Source of the DNA: Thalassospira sp. HJ
GTDB taxonomy: Bacteria; Pseudomonadota; Alphaproteobacteria; Rhodospirillales; Thalassospiraceae
Direction: 5' to 3'
DNA length: 64,000 nt
NCBI RefSeq assembly: GCF_000948415.1
Contig: NZ_JYII01000012.1
Coordinates: forward strand, 434,001 to 498,000
Shown here: positions 17,002 to 24,839 of the stretch, piece by piece
Layout of the letters: every line of letters begins with the position of its first letter
Position numbering within the stretch: position 1 is the first letter of the stretch
Position numbers and translations under genes: made by a program
Notes under the pieces: model-generated
What the model was told of the DNA's origin: nothing
Seen by the model: only the letters and a program-made list of their open reading frames with translations
Database searches by the model: none

Positions 17002-17982
17002 TTGCCAAAACTCAGTGTGATTTCCGAAGTCTTCCCTCTCGCACAGGTCTTCAAGATCTCGCGCGGGGCACGGACCGAGGCACATGTGGTCAAGGTGACG
17101 CTTAGCGACGGCACACATACCGGGTACGGGGAATGCGTTCCCTATGCCCGGTATAACGAAACGGTCGAAGGTGTCATTGCCGACATCGAAGCACAGGCAG
17201 ACGCCCTTGACCGTGGCATGACCCGCAAGGAACTTCAGGACGCCATGAAGGCCGGCGCTGCACGTAATGCAGTCGACTGTGCCTATTGGGATCTGGAAGC
17301 CAAGCGTATGGGCCGTCGTGTTTGGGAATTGATCGGGCACAAGGCACCGGAAGGATTGATCACGGCGGAAACGCTGTCGATCGATACGCCGGACAATATG
17401 CGCGAAGCTGCCCGCAAGATTGCCCATGCGCCGCTGCTCAAGGTCAAGCTCAATGGCGAAAATGTCCTTGAGTCGGTCCGCGCTGTGCGTGAAGGCTCGC
17501 CCAAGGCGCGCATCATTGTTGATGCCAACGAAGCCTGGTCGCTTGATCTGCTCGAAGATATCGGTGCCGAACTTGACGGCCTTGGTGTCGAGATGATCGA
17601 ACAGCCGCTGCCTGCCGGGCAGGATGGTGGTCTGATCGATATCGATTGCCCGGTGCTTCTGTGTGCTGATGAGTCTGTTCATACGATGGCCGACATTCCG
17701 CGTCTGGCCAATCTCTATGACATGATCAACATCAAGCTCGACAAGACCGGTGGTCTCACCGGCGCGCTCGAACTGGCAGAGGCGGCATCAAAGGCCGGCA
17801 TGCAACTGATGACCGGCTGCATGGTCGGAACATCGCTTGCCATGGCACCGGCCATGATCACCGGTGCGATGTCGCGCATTGTCGATCTCGATGGGCCGAT
17901 CTGGATGGCCAAGGACCGCGACCATGCCCTGACATTTAAAAACGGTGTCATGGGTCTGCCTGATCGCGAACTTTGGGGCTGA
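17002..17982 (+). CDS. dgcA: Enolase-superfamily epimerase, N-acetyl-D-glutamate racemase DgcA-like
   Basis: The 326-residue enzyme has the muconate-lactonising/dipeptide-epimerase layout: first catalytic lysine in LLKVKLNGE, metal ligands D in IIVDANEAW, E in MIEQPLP and D in LCADESVH, and the second lysine in NIKLDKTGG. It could be read as L-Ala-D/L-Glu epimerase, but pairing with dgcN favours N-acetyl-D-glutamate racemase. Translation starts at TTG 17002: AGGAG lies seven bases upstream across the dgcN stop, and the product then begins with the family-like PKLSVISEVFPLAQVFKISRG without the upstream overlap. A terminator follows. Confidence 0.85.
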   Translation: MPKLSVISEVFPLAQVFKISRGARTEAHVVKVTLSDGTHTGYGECVPYARYNETVEGVIADIEAQADALDRGMTRKELQDAMKAGAARNAVDCAYWDLEAKRMGRRVWELIGHKAPEGLITAETLSIDTPDNMREAARKIAHAPLLKVKLNGENVLESVRAVREGSPKARIIVDANEAWSLDLLEDIGAELDGLGVEMIEQPLPAGQDGGLIDIDCPVLLCADESVHTMADIPRLANLYDMINIKLDKTGGLTGALELAEAASKAGMQLMTGCMVGTSLAMAPAMITGAMSRIVDLDGPIWMAKDRDHALTFKNGVMGLPDRELWG

Positions 17983-18360
17983 TCTGCTTCGCTTCGATCA
18001 CGACGCTATACCACGGCATAGCCACCCTGTAATTGGGGTGAATTTGGACGGCGCACCGCAAACCCGGTGCGCCGTTTCAGTTTCTGCGATAAAAAATCCC
18101 GCACGTCATTTTTCGACTCACGGTAGAAAGACCCGAGGAAATTTTTTTTACCGCCAGATATGGTGGGTTTCGCGTTAACTTTTTGTTTACGAATCAATAT
18201 CTTGCGGTCGAAATTTGCCGTTTTTAAACTGTATTCTGATCCTTATGCTGCATTACGCCACCCTAATGTATAGTTGTGTCTTCGACCAAATAAGGGAACG
18301 ATGAACCTGCTAAAAAACGGGCTGAAATTGGCCTGATATCATCTGGTTGGAGCGGTTCGC
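17983..18360 (+). terminator. Terminator of dgcN-dgcA and gene-free stretch
   Basis: CGGCGCACCG (18049-18058) pairs perfectly with CGGTGCGCCG (18065-18074) around a six-base loop and is followed by TTTCAGTTT. The remaining bases up to 18360 are AT-rich and hold no gene that I can support; they must contain the promoter of the diguanylate cyclase gene. Confidence 0.75.
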
Positions 18361-19560
18361 GTGGATACAGGCCCTCAGGAAAATAGCAGCCCGCCTAAAA
18401 AGACCTGGCGATGTTGCTATCGGGATTTTCTCTACACGCCACGGCATGCAGAGCTTCTGCATCTGCGTCGCAAGGAATCGATTCAGCTCTCCGCCCGTTT
18501 TGCCGCTCTTTTCGTTATTGTTCTGATGATTGCCGTCCCGTTCTGGGATGGGTCCTTTGCCTCTGAAATGTGGTCCTCGCAGACCTTCATTCTGCGCCTT
18601 CTGGTCGCCGGCGTTGCGCTTGCGGTTCTCACCAATCGCGCGGTCAGTGCGCGCTTAAGGCGGCGCTTACCGTATCTTCCGATGTTGATGTTGATTGTCG
18701 CGGCAAGTTTGCTGTGTGTCTTTGCCGGCAATGATCCGCTGGCAACCGACCATATGCACAGCTCGCACAGCTTCCTTTTGATCGGGTTGGTGATGATGAT
18801 TGCCATCATGCCGGTCACCCTGGTCGAGGCGGGGCTGCTTTCCCTGCCCTTTGTGGTGTTGCTTGCCATTGGTGCGCAATCCGGCCTTGAAACCGGCTTT
18901 GTGCCGTTTGAAATGCTGCTAGCCTTCCTGCTGCCGCTGGCATTGGTGTCTGCCCTTGTGCAGCTTTATCGCACCATCACGGCGGCGCACGAAATCGCCA
19001 TTGATCCGCTGACCAATTGTTATACCCGCGCCTTTGGCATGGAAATGATCCGCGTCAGTTTCGAAGGTGCGCTTCGCAAAAAGGTCCCATACACCATTGC
19101 CTTCATTGATCTTGATGACTTCAAGCAGATCAATGACCGCTACGGCCATGATTATGGTGATCGCATCTTGGGCGAAGTCGGCAACAACCTGATCCATCGC
19201 TTCCGCCGTTCCGATATGGTCGTGCGCTGGGGCGGGGAGGAATTCCTTGTTCTGCTGCCGGAACTCGACCGTACCCGCGCGGCCGAGGTGCTTGAACGCG
19301 TTATGGCGCCGGGGCTGGCAATGCTTGAAAGCGGGAAGGTGCAGTGCGCCAGTGTTGGCCTGTCCGAACGCATCGAAGATGCCATTGCTCTGCCGCAGAA
19401 CCTGATCGATCTTGCCGATCAGCGCATGTATGACGCCAAAAAACGCCGGGATCGCGATGATCTCGTCGCCCAAGGCTATTCCGGCCGCCGCAACACCGTC
19501 AGCGCCATGGCCACCCCGTCAGCCTCAAACGCCCCGTCTGTCGACCGCAGCGTCAACTAA
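18361..19560 (+). CDS. Membrane-bound diguanylate cyclase (GGDEF)
   Basis: A 399-residue protein begun by GTG. Six hydrophobic helices between about residues 46 and 203 form an uncharacterised membrane sensor, followed by a GGDEF domain from about 212. The active-site motif is GGEEF (291-295) and the inhibitory RxxD site is present at 282-285 (RRSD), five residues before it. It should therefore make cyclic di-GMP and be product-inhibited. No EAL domain is attached. The last 35 residues are a Ser/Pro-rich tail. It is a single-gene unit whose signal is unknown. Confidence 0.92.
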   Translation: MDTGPQENSSPPKKTWRCCYRDFLYTPRHAELLHLRRKESIQLSARFAALFVIVLMIAVPFWDGSFASEMWSSQTFILRLLVAGVALAVLTNRAVSARLRRRLPYLPMLMLIVAASLLCVFAGNDPLATDHMHSSHSFLLIGLVMMIAIMPVTLVEAGLLSLPFVVLLAIGAQSGLETGFVPFEMLLAFLLPLALVSALVQLYRTITAAHEIAIDPLTNCYTRAFGMEMIRVSFEGALRKKVPYTIAFIDLDDFKQINDRYGHDYGDRILGEVGNNLIHRFRRSDMVVRWGGEEFLVLLPELDRTRAAEVLERVMAPGLAMLESGKVQCASVGLSERIEDAIALPQNLIDLADQRMYDAKKRRDRDDLVAQGYSGRRNTVSAMATPSASNAPSVDRSVN

Positions 19561-19924
19561 ACGGCCTGCTGCCGGTTAGCCGCGCCCAAAGCGGCCGCAG
19601 CCCACGCCACCATTCTCTCTGAAATCTCCCTGACATCGCTCTCGCTCATGCAGCTGCATGAGCAGTCCGGACCATCAGCGTGTCAGGCTTGCTAAGCCCC
19701 GCACACCATAGCGCGCCTGTCGCATGAAAGGTGGAATCGATACGCAAAATGGGTCCGGAATCCGCTTCAGACCGACTCAAAGCAGTTCGGATTCGCGTCG
19801 ATTCTCTGCTCTATTTCGAAAATTCTGTTTTCTTCGATGATCAAAAAATAGCCGCGAGATGTGAAATTTTCGGGCGTTTGAGGGGCAATGCCTTAAAATA
19901 ATGCGCAAAAAAGAAGCAGTAATA
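19561..19924. other. Gene-free stretch after the diguanylate cyclase gene
   Basis: No gene, strong terminator or repeat was recognised. GCTCTCGCTCATGCAGCTGCATGAGCAG around 19642 contains CTCATGCAGCTGCATGAG, an 18-base perfect palindrome (19647-19664), which could be a termination hairpin or a binding site. Confidence 0.4.
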
Positions 19925-19957
19925 TTTTTGACAAAAAAATAGTCAAAAAGCTATTGC
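19925..19957 (+). promoter_or_regulatory. Promoter with overlapping inverted repeat for candidate sRNA
   Basis: A consensus -35 TTGACA (19928-19933) is spaced 17-18 bases from a TATTGC-like -10 at 19951-19957. TTTTTGAC (19925-19932) and GTCAAAAA (19942-19949) form a perfect inverted repeat that covers the -35 box. Confidence 0.5.
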
Positions 19958-19962
19958 GCCCT

Positions 19963-20097
19963 CCCCATCGAATCAGTAATCTCCATTTGTGCGCTGCGGT
20001 AGGACGCAGTGCATTCCGGCGAGCGACTTGTCGCTCGTTTCTTGGACGTTTCCTCCCTAGACTTGGGCCGCTGTCACAGGCGGCCTTCTTTTTTGCC
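19963..20097 (+). ncRNA. Candidate small RNA of about 135 nt
   Basis: A consensus-like promoter upstream and a Rho-independent terminator downstream bracket a stretch with no reading frame. Internal structure includes CGAGCGA/TCGCTCG with a four-base loop (about 20020-20038), a TTTCCTCCC single-stranded-looking run (20050-20058) that could pair with an SD sequence, and the terminal GGCCGC/GCGGCC hairpin. I could not match it to a named RNA family. Confidence 0.5.
20066..20097 (+). terminator. Rho-independent terminator of the candidate sRNA
   Basis: GGCCGC (20066-20071) and GCGGCC (20080-20085) flank an eight-base loop and are followed by TTCTTTTTTG. Confidence 0.8.
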
Positions 20098-20219
20098 TAA
20101 ATTCAGCCAATTAGACAAGTTTCAAGCATCTGCTCAGCCGATGAGTAACTGATGTTATTTGGAATTGGTGAAATGGTGCGGCGCAAATCAACTCATGGTC
20201 ATCTGACACAGGCGCCTAG

Positions 20220-20257
20220 AAAAAGGGCGCTGTCCGATATGCCGTGACAACGCCCCT
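20220..20257 (-). terminator. Terminator of the GNAT operon
   Basis: GGGCGCTGTC (20225-20234) pairs with GACAACGCCC (20246-20255), allowing one G-U pair, and on the minus strand is followed by TTTTT. It ends the amidohydrolase/GNAT transcript. Confidence 0.7.
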
Positions 20258-20283
20258 TGAAATGTTTGCAAGCCGTTTCGCGC

Positions 20284-20883
20284 CTATTTCTCGCGCGTGG
20301 GATTGCCATCCGGGGTGTCGCTGTCCCCGTCACCGAGGCCGCGCTGCATGATCACGCTATCGACCCAGCGGCCCATTTTAAAGCCGGCCGACTGAAGCGT
20401 ACCGGCAACCCGGAAGCCCAGCCGCGCATGCAGCCCGATCGACGCGACATTCGCACTATCGCCGATCACGGCAACCATCTGGCGATAGCCAAGGGCGGTG
20501 ACCCGTTTGATCAGTTCCGAAAGCAAGGCGCTGCCAGCCCCTTTACCGACGACTTCGGGGGCGATGTAAATCGTATCCTCGACCGTGAAACGGTAGGCGG
20601 GCCGTGTACGGTACGCCCCGGCATAGGCAAAGCCTTCAACCCGGCCGTCAACATCGGCCACCAGATAAGGCAGGCCGCGTTCGCGCACATGTTGCCAGCG
20701 CGATGTCAGTTCGGCGATTTCGGGCGCGCGTTCTTCAAACGATGCCAGGCCATGCAAAACGTGATGGCCGTAAATCTCGGTGATGCGTTCAAAATCTTCG
20801 GGTTCGGCATCGCGAATGACCAGATCGCTCAAAACGTCACTGGTATCGGTGGCGTTACTGGTGGCGGTGGTGGCGTCAGTCAT
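20284..20883 (-). CDS. GNAT N-acetyltransferase, phosphinothricin acetyltransferase-like
   Basis: The 199-residue protein has a GNAT core: LVIRDAEPEDFERITEIYGHHV, the acetyl-CoA loop APEVVGKGAGSALLSEL (Q/R-x-x-G-x-G/A variant), and NVASIGLHARLGFRVAGTLQSAGFKMGRWVDSV, a C-terminal pattern typical of the Bar/Pat and MnaT group. These acetylate phosphinothricin, methionine sulfone or similar glutamate analogues. The first ~17 residues are a Thr/Ser/Asp-rich tail outside the fold. Its ATG overlaps the stop of the upstream amidohydrolase gene by one base, so the two act together, perhaps on a glutamate derivative. Confidence 0.85.
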   Translation of the reverse strand: MTDATTATSNATDTSDVLSDLVIRDAEPEDFERITEIYGHHVLHGLASFEERAPEIAELTSRWQHVRERGLPYLVADVDGRVEGFAYAGAYRTRPAYRFTVEDTIYIAPEVVGKGAGSALLSELIKRVTALGYRQMVAVIGDSANVASIGLHARLGFRVAGTLQSAGFKMGRWVDSVIMQRGLGDGDSDTPDGNPTREK

Positions 20884-21749
20884 TAGAACGGGTTCCCGTC
20901 GAGATCATGGAAGCGCGATATCAGATCGGTCATCTGGTCGCGCAGAACGTCAAAGCCGCGATGCGGGCTGATTGTCGTTTCATCCATATAAAGCGCTCGT
21001 GAAAGCTCGATCTGAAGGCTGTGCACATGTTCTTGCGGGCGACCGTAATGGCGTGTGCAATAACCCCCGGCATATGGATCATTGTGCGCGGGCGCAAAGC
21101 CCATATCGCGAAAACAATCTTCCACAAACCGCGTCAATGACGGGTGGCAGGAACTTCCATAGCAATCGCCAAGCACCAGATCAACGCGGTTTTTCATGCT
21201 GTCGCACGAATCCCCGGGCATCGAATGGCAATCAATCAGGATGCAATAGCCAAACGTGGCCCGCGTCTGATCAATCAGTTTTTGCAATGCCTTGTGATAG
21301 GGCCGGTAATAGGTATCAATCCGCGAAAGCGCTTCTTCAGCGGGCAGGCGGGTCTTGTAAATCTCGACCCCGCCACTGACCACGCGCGGGATCGATCCCA
21401 GCCCCGAAAGCGCACGCATCGAATTGATCTCGTTGTCATCGGGAAGATCGCCATCAAACATCCGCGGATCAAGTTCCATGGCCGCCCGGTTCACATCCAC
21501 ATAGGCACGCGGAAATGTCGCACACAGCAACGGTGCGCCAAGCTTGGGGGCGGCAGTGAACAGCTGATCGACAAAGGCGTCCTCGGATGCGCGCAGCTCA
21601 AACGCGCCGATCCGCGCCCGGTCAATCAGATCCTGCGGGTACTGGCGGCCTGAATGCGGCGATGCAAACACCACAGGCAGGGTTTGCCGTGGTGGCAGGA
21701 TAACGGTGGCGGGGCCGGTTGTGGTAAGTTCCGAAGGCAACTGGTTCAT
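20883..21749 (-). CDS. N-formylglutamate amidohydrolase family protein
   Basis: The 288-residue protein contains the family's metal and substrate motifs: VVFASPHSGRQYP near the N-terminus, PRAYVDVNRAAMELDPRMF, YCILIDCHSMPG and HVHSLQIELSRALYMDE. Related enzymes (HutG type) hydrolyse N-formyl-L-glutamate in histidine breakdown, or act on other N-substituted amino acids. No hut genes are seen nearby; the coupled gene is a GNAT acetyltransferase, so the true substrate may be another acyl amino acid. First gene of a two-gene operon. Confidence 0.88.
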   Translation of the reverse strand: MNQLPSELTTTGPATVILPPRQTLPVVFASPHSGRQYPQDLIDRARIGAFELRASEDAFVDQLFTAAPKLGAPLLCATFPRAYVDVNRAAMELDPRMFDGDLPDDNEINSMRALSGLGSIPRVVSGGVEIYKTRLPAEEALSRIDTYYRPYHKALQKLIDQTRATFGYCILIDCHSMPGDSCDSMKNRVDLVLGDCYGSSCHPSLTRFVEDCFRDMGFAPAHNDPYAGGYCTRHYGRPQEHVHSLQIELSRALYMDETTISPHRGFDVLRDQMTDLISRFHDLDGNPF

Positions 21750-21900
21750 TGTCTTTCGTAAAGTCCATCCCTTATGGCACCGTCAAGATACGGTGTAGCG
21801 CTTCGTCAAGCTCCTGCGATCCATTCGCATACTATCTTGTAGCATATGGGAATTGCCACGGAATTGATGAACATTTTTTGTCAAAAAACCATTTCTGGGG

Positions 21901-21929
21901 TTGCGCCAAGGTCCGCCTTGGGATAAATA
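21901..21929 (+). promoter_or_regulatory. Possible promoter of the tRNA-Val pair
   Basis: TTGCGC (21901-21906) and TAAATA (21924-21929), 17 bases apart, lie about 75 bp before the first tRNA gene. Confidence 0.4.
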
Positions 21930-22004
21930 CCGCCTCGCCGACGCAAACGGCACAGATCATGGTTTTTGGTTACGAAGGCCTGGTCTTCTGAAAGATGGAT
22001 TTGC

Positions 22005-22081
22005 GGGCCTATAGCTCAGTTGGTTAGAGCGTTCGCTTGACATGCGAGAGGTCACAAGTTCGAGTCTTGTTAGGCCCACCA
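22005..22081 (+). tRNA. tRNA-Val (GAC), copy 1
   Basis: The 77-base sequence starts GGGCCTA and ends TAGGCCC-A-CCA, giving a perfect seven-base acceptor stem. TAGCTCAGTTGGTTAGAGC is the D-arm, GTTCGAGTC the T-arm, and the anticodon loop TTGACAT carries anticodon GAC for valine. CCA is encoded. Confidence 0.97.
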
Positions 22082-22097
22082 TCTTTCCCACCCATAG

Positions 22098-22174
22098 GGG
22101 CCTATAGCTCAGTTGGTTAGAGCGTTCGCTTGACATGCGAGAGGTCACAAGTTCGAGTCTTGTTAGGCCCACCA
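22098..22174 (+). tRNA. tRNA-Val (GAC), copy 2
   Basis: This is base-for-base identical to copy 1, separated by 16 bp, with the same GAC anticodon and encoded CCA. The two are probably processed from one transcript. Confidence 0.97.
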
Positions 22175-22180
22175 TTCCCA

Positions 22181-22210
22181 CCCCGCCGGGTTCCCGCGCG
22201 GGGTTTTGTG
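22181..22210 (+). terminator. Terminator of the tRNA-Val operon
   Basis: CCCCGC (22181-22186) pairs with GCGGGG (22198-22203), followed by TTTTGTGTTT. Confidence 0.8.
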
Positions 22211-22360
22211 TTTGTTATGTATTTTGTATTTAGTTCACAAACACGCATAGATACCAGTCTTACTGGTCACAATTTGCGGCTGCATAAAAAACTTCTTATG
22301 TTTTTTATAGGGGTATATATTTACCGGTAAACGTTAATATTATTAACTGTGTTGACTTAA

Positions 22361-22855
22361 ATGGCAACTTTTGAGAATTTGCAGGAGTTGGTGCGTAGCG
22401 ACGCTTTGGTACCTATAAATTTGCCAATTCGAGTTTGTTCTGCGCCATCGCGTTATCTTTATGCAACTCCGAGAGCGCATGAATACATTGTGGAAACTTT
22501 GCCGCAGTTACCGCAAACGCAAATGAGTGAAGCCACTCCTTATGAACAAGTATACTCCCTGTTCAAGCGGTTTGTTTGCGGAAATGAGCTAAGTTACGGA
22601 GATGGAAATGATATTAGAGATATCAATCCTTCAGATCTAGGTGTTTGGGAACTAAAGACCGAAGATATGCGATTGTTCGGTTGGTTTCCACTTTACGATG
22701 TATTCATTTGCGATGCAGTTGATGATGCCTCGCGTATTAAAGAATTTAATCTATATGCTGGTTATCGTGATCAGTGTGTTGCTGTACGAGATCGAATGGC
22801 ACTTAGTGAGCCCAAGTTCGTGGATGGAGAGTTACAGGATGTCATTTCTTTTTGA
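22361..22855 (+). CDS. Hypothetical protein, possible toxin of a toxin-antitoxin-like pair
   Basis: A 164-residue soluble protein with AT-rich codons unlike the surrounding chromosome, directly downstream of the tRNA-Val pair. I do not recognise the N-terminal half. The C-terminal half (WELKTEDMRLFGWFPLYDVFICDA ... YRDQCVAVRDRM) loosely recalls RelE/HigB-like toxins, in which a beta-sheet is followed by a helix. It overlaps by 17 bases the start of a small helix-turn-helix protein, the HigBA gene order with toxin first. Function is inferred from this arrangement only. Confidence 0.6.
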   Translation: MATFENLQELVRSDALVPINLPIRVCSAPSRYLYATPRAHEYIVETLPQLPQTQMSEATPYEQVYSLFKRFVCGNELSYGDGNDIRDINPSDLGVWELKTEDMRLFGWFPLYDVFICDAVDDASRIKEFNLYAGYRDQCVAVRDRMALSEPKFVDGELQDVISF

Positions 22856-23204
22856 GCTGGATCCGAAGAGCGAGTTTGTTTCGGATGGGGTTGAAAAGTT
22901 TCGCCACGAAATACGTAAAAGCTACGTCGAAGCATGCGAAAAAGACCCTGAGTTGAGTCAGGCTAAAATCGCTGAGGAGCTTGGTGTAAATCGCTCAGTG
23001 ATTAACCGTAGGATCAATGATGGGGCAAACCTAACTTTGAGGTCTATTCTGGAGCTTCTATGGGCGATGGATCGTGACTACGTTTTTGAGACATTTGAGC
23101 GGAAAGATGACGTCACTCATGGTGATAACTGTCCTCCAAGGGTGAATGTTGCTAGCGCGAATTCGGAGATCAAAACGCAGAACATGTCTTTCAAACTGAG
23201 TTAA
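22839..23204 (+). CDS. XRE-like helix-turn-helix protein, possible antitoxin
   Basis: A 121-residue protein begun at ATG 22839, inside the end of the previous gene. The DNA-binding region is LSQAKIAEELGVNRSVINRRINDGANLTLRSILELLWAM, a helix-turn-helix of the Cro/XRE type without lysine-rich extension. The last 35 residues are polar and probably unstructured, as is common in antitoxins. Longer upstream readings in the same frame run through the preceding gene and are rejected. It may repress its own operon. Confidence 0.7.
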   Translation: MSFLFELDPKSEFVSDGVEKFRHEIRKSYVEACEKDPELSQAKIAEELGVNRSVINRRINDGANLTLRSILELLWAMDRDYVFETFERKDDVTHGDNCPPRVNVASANSEIKTQNMSFKLS

Positions 23205-23226
23205 GCGGGAAAAGAGAGTCTCGGAT

Positions 23227-23697
23227 ATGGATGAAGGCTTTAAAGAGTATAGCTTCCCGTTTGCTGTCGCGACGTTCTGTGAGGACATTCGTGCAGAAGA
23301 AGGTGGACGCCGCAGCCTGATGGGGGTGCTTGGAGGAAGTGTTTTCTTTCCTGAGATGCCCATAAATCTGCCATTGTTCTGTATTGTTACAGATTTACAT
23401 TTGGGTTTGGACCCACAAATTCGAAACTATCGGATTGTTGTCGACGCATCTTGGCTCAGCGAACCGTTGGCATCGCATTCTCTGACAGAGGCCCAAGTCC
23501 GAGAGGCGCTGAAAGACAAGAAGGTTGTCGGGGTTGTCGGTTACAAGCTAACTGCAGATATGAAATTCCCGGGATTCAATGTGCCTGCGGAAGGTGTTGT
23601 CAGGTGCTGGATCGAATATGGTGATACCAAACTTATGGCGGGTGCCGTTCACTTTGTCCGTAGTGATCAGCACAAGGTTATCGACCGATCATCCTAA
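23227..23697 (+). CDS. DUF6941-like protein
   Basis: The 156-residue protein opens with a segment (FPFAVATFCEDIRAEEGGRRSLMGVLGG) that resembles the DUF6941 family, small proteins of unknown function with a beta-rich core. It follows the helix-turn-helix gene by 22 bp in the same direction, with AT-richer codons, so it may belong to the same insert. Its stop overlaps the yhhJ-like stop on the other strand by four bases. No catalytic motif is visible. Confidence 0.65.
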   Translation: MDEGFKEYSFPFAVATFCEDIRAEEGGRRSLMGVLGGSVFFPEMPINLPLFCIVTDLHLGLDPQIRNYRIVVDASWLSEPLASHSLTEAQVREALKDKKVVGVVGYKLTADMKFPGFNVPAEGVVRCWIEYGDTKLMAGAVHFVRSDQHKVIDRSS

Positions 23698-24836
23698 CGC
23701 ATCTGCGCGATACTCTTCCTGAACCGCATCGCGCTAAAGGCAAAGAAGCCAACCCCGATCGCAAACACCAGAAGAAACTCCGGCCAGACGACTTCAATAC
23801 CCGCACCCCGGAACAGGATGGCTTGCGCATATTTGACGAAATGTGTGGCGGGCGAGAACTGCATGATGTTCTGAAGCTCCTCGGGCATGCTTTCAAGCGG
23901 CGTGCTGCCGCCCGAAAGCAAGCGCAACGGTAACACCACCAGAATGAACAGCAGGCCAAATTGCGGCATGGAACGCGTCATGGTGGCAAGGAAAATGCCC
24001 AGTGCCGTGGCAAAGAACAGATAGATCACCACACCGCCCATGAACAAAAGCTTCGATCCCGCAATCGGCACGCCAAGCACCAGCTGAACGACAAAAATCA
24101 TCGACAGCATGCAGGCAATCAGGATCACAAGCCCATTGGCCCAGACCTTCGCCAGCATGATCTCATAGGGATTGAGCGGCATCACCAGCAAATGCTCGAT
24201 CGTGCCATGTTCGCGTTCGCGAATAAGCGCCGCCCCCGACAGAATGATCGACAGCATGGTGATCGCATTGATGATCTCCATCGTGCTGGTAAACCATTCG
24301 CTTTTGACGTTCTGGTTATAGGCATAACGCGTCACAATCGACGCCGCCTCACTGCGGTTTTGCCCGGCCCAGGCCGACTTGCCGCCAAGCCATGTCGAAA
24401 CCTCCTGGGCGATGATATTGCTGACATAGCCCTGACCGATCCCGGCCTGCATCATCGCAGTGGCATCGATATTAAGCTGCATTTCCGGATCGCGGCCCGA
24501 AACCACATCGGCCTCGAAACGCGGCGGGATCACCAGCACAAAGGTGAATGCGCCGCTATTCATCGCCGCATCAATATCGCGCTCGTTAATGCGCGCGGGC
24601 TGTTGGAAATAGGGTTCCAGAAATGCATCCGAAATCCGAAGCGAAAGCGCCGAGCCATCCTGATCGGCAATCGCGATCGAACCACGCCGCAAGTCATGCG
24701 AAAAGCCGGTTGCCGAATTATAAATCGCAAAGGAAAACGCCCAGACAATAAGCGCAATCAGCACCATGTCGCGCCGGAGGCTGAAAAGCTCCTTGATGCC
24801 AAGGCGATAGATATTACTGATCCGTCTGCCAAGCAT
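23694..24836 (-). CDS. yhhJ: ABC-2 type permease, YhhJ-like
   Basis: A 380-residue ABC-2 permease with one N-terminal helix, a large periplasmic domain (about residues 45-170), and five C-terminal helices including the REREHGTIEHLLVMPLNPYEIMLAK segment typical of the family. In E. coli and relatives yhhJ is encoded with rbbA (yhiH) and the membrane-fusion protein yhiI, as here. The set probably exports a small molecule or supports envelope functions. It starts three bases after the rbbA stop. Confidence 0.85.
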   Translation of the reverse strand: MLGRRISNIYRLGIKELFSLRRDMVLIALIVWAFSFAIYNSATGFSHDLRRGSIAIADQDGSALSLRISDAFLEPYFQQPARINERDIDAAMNSGAFTFVLVIPPRFEADVVSGRDPEMQLNIDATAMMQAGIGQGYVSNIIAQEVSTWLGGKSAWAGQNRSEAASIVTRYAYNQNVKSEWFTSTMEIINAITMLSIILSGAALIREREHGTIEHLLVMPLNPYEIMLAKVWANGLVILIACMLSMIFVVQLVLGVPIAGSKLLFMGGVVIYLFFATALGIFLATMTRSMPQFGLLFILVVLPLRLLSGGSTPLESMPEELQNIMQFSPATHFVKYAQAILFRGAGIEVVWPEFLLVFAIGVGFFAFSAMRFRKSIAQMR

Positions 24837-24839
24837 GGG

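Noticed and set aside
15927..17114. 395-residue minus-strand frame
   Set aside because: Antisense to dgcN; that gene has the motifs and SD.
22005..22174. Tandem tRNA-Val genes as attL/attR of an integrated element
   Set aside because: Both copies are complete, only 16 bp apart and nothing lies between them; no integrase gene is present.
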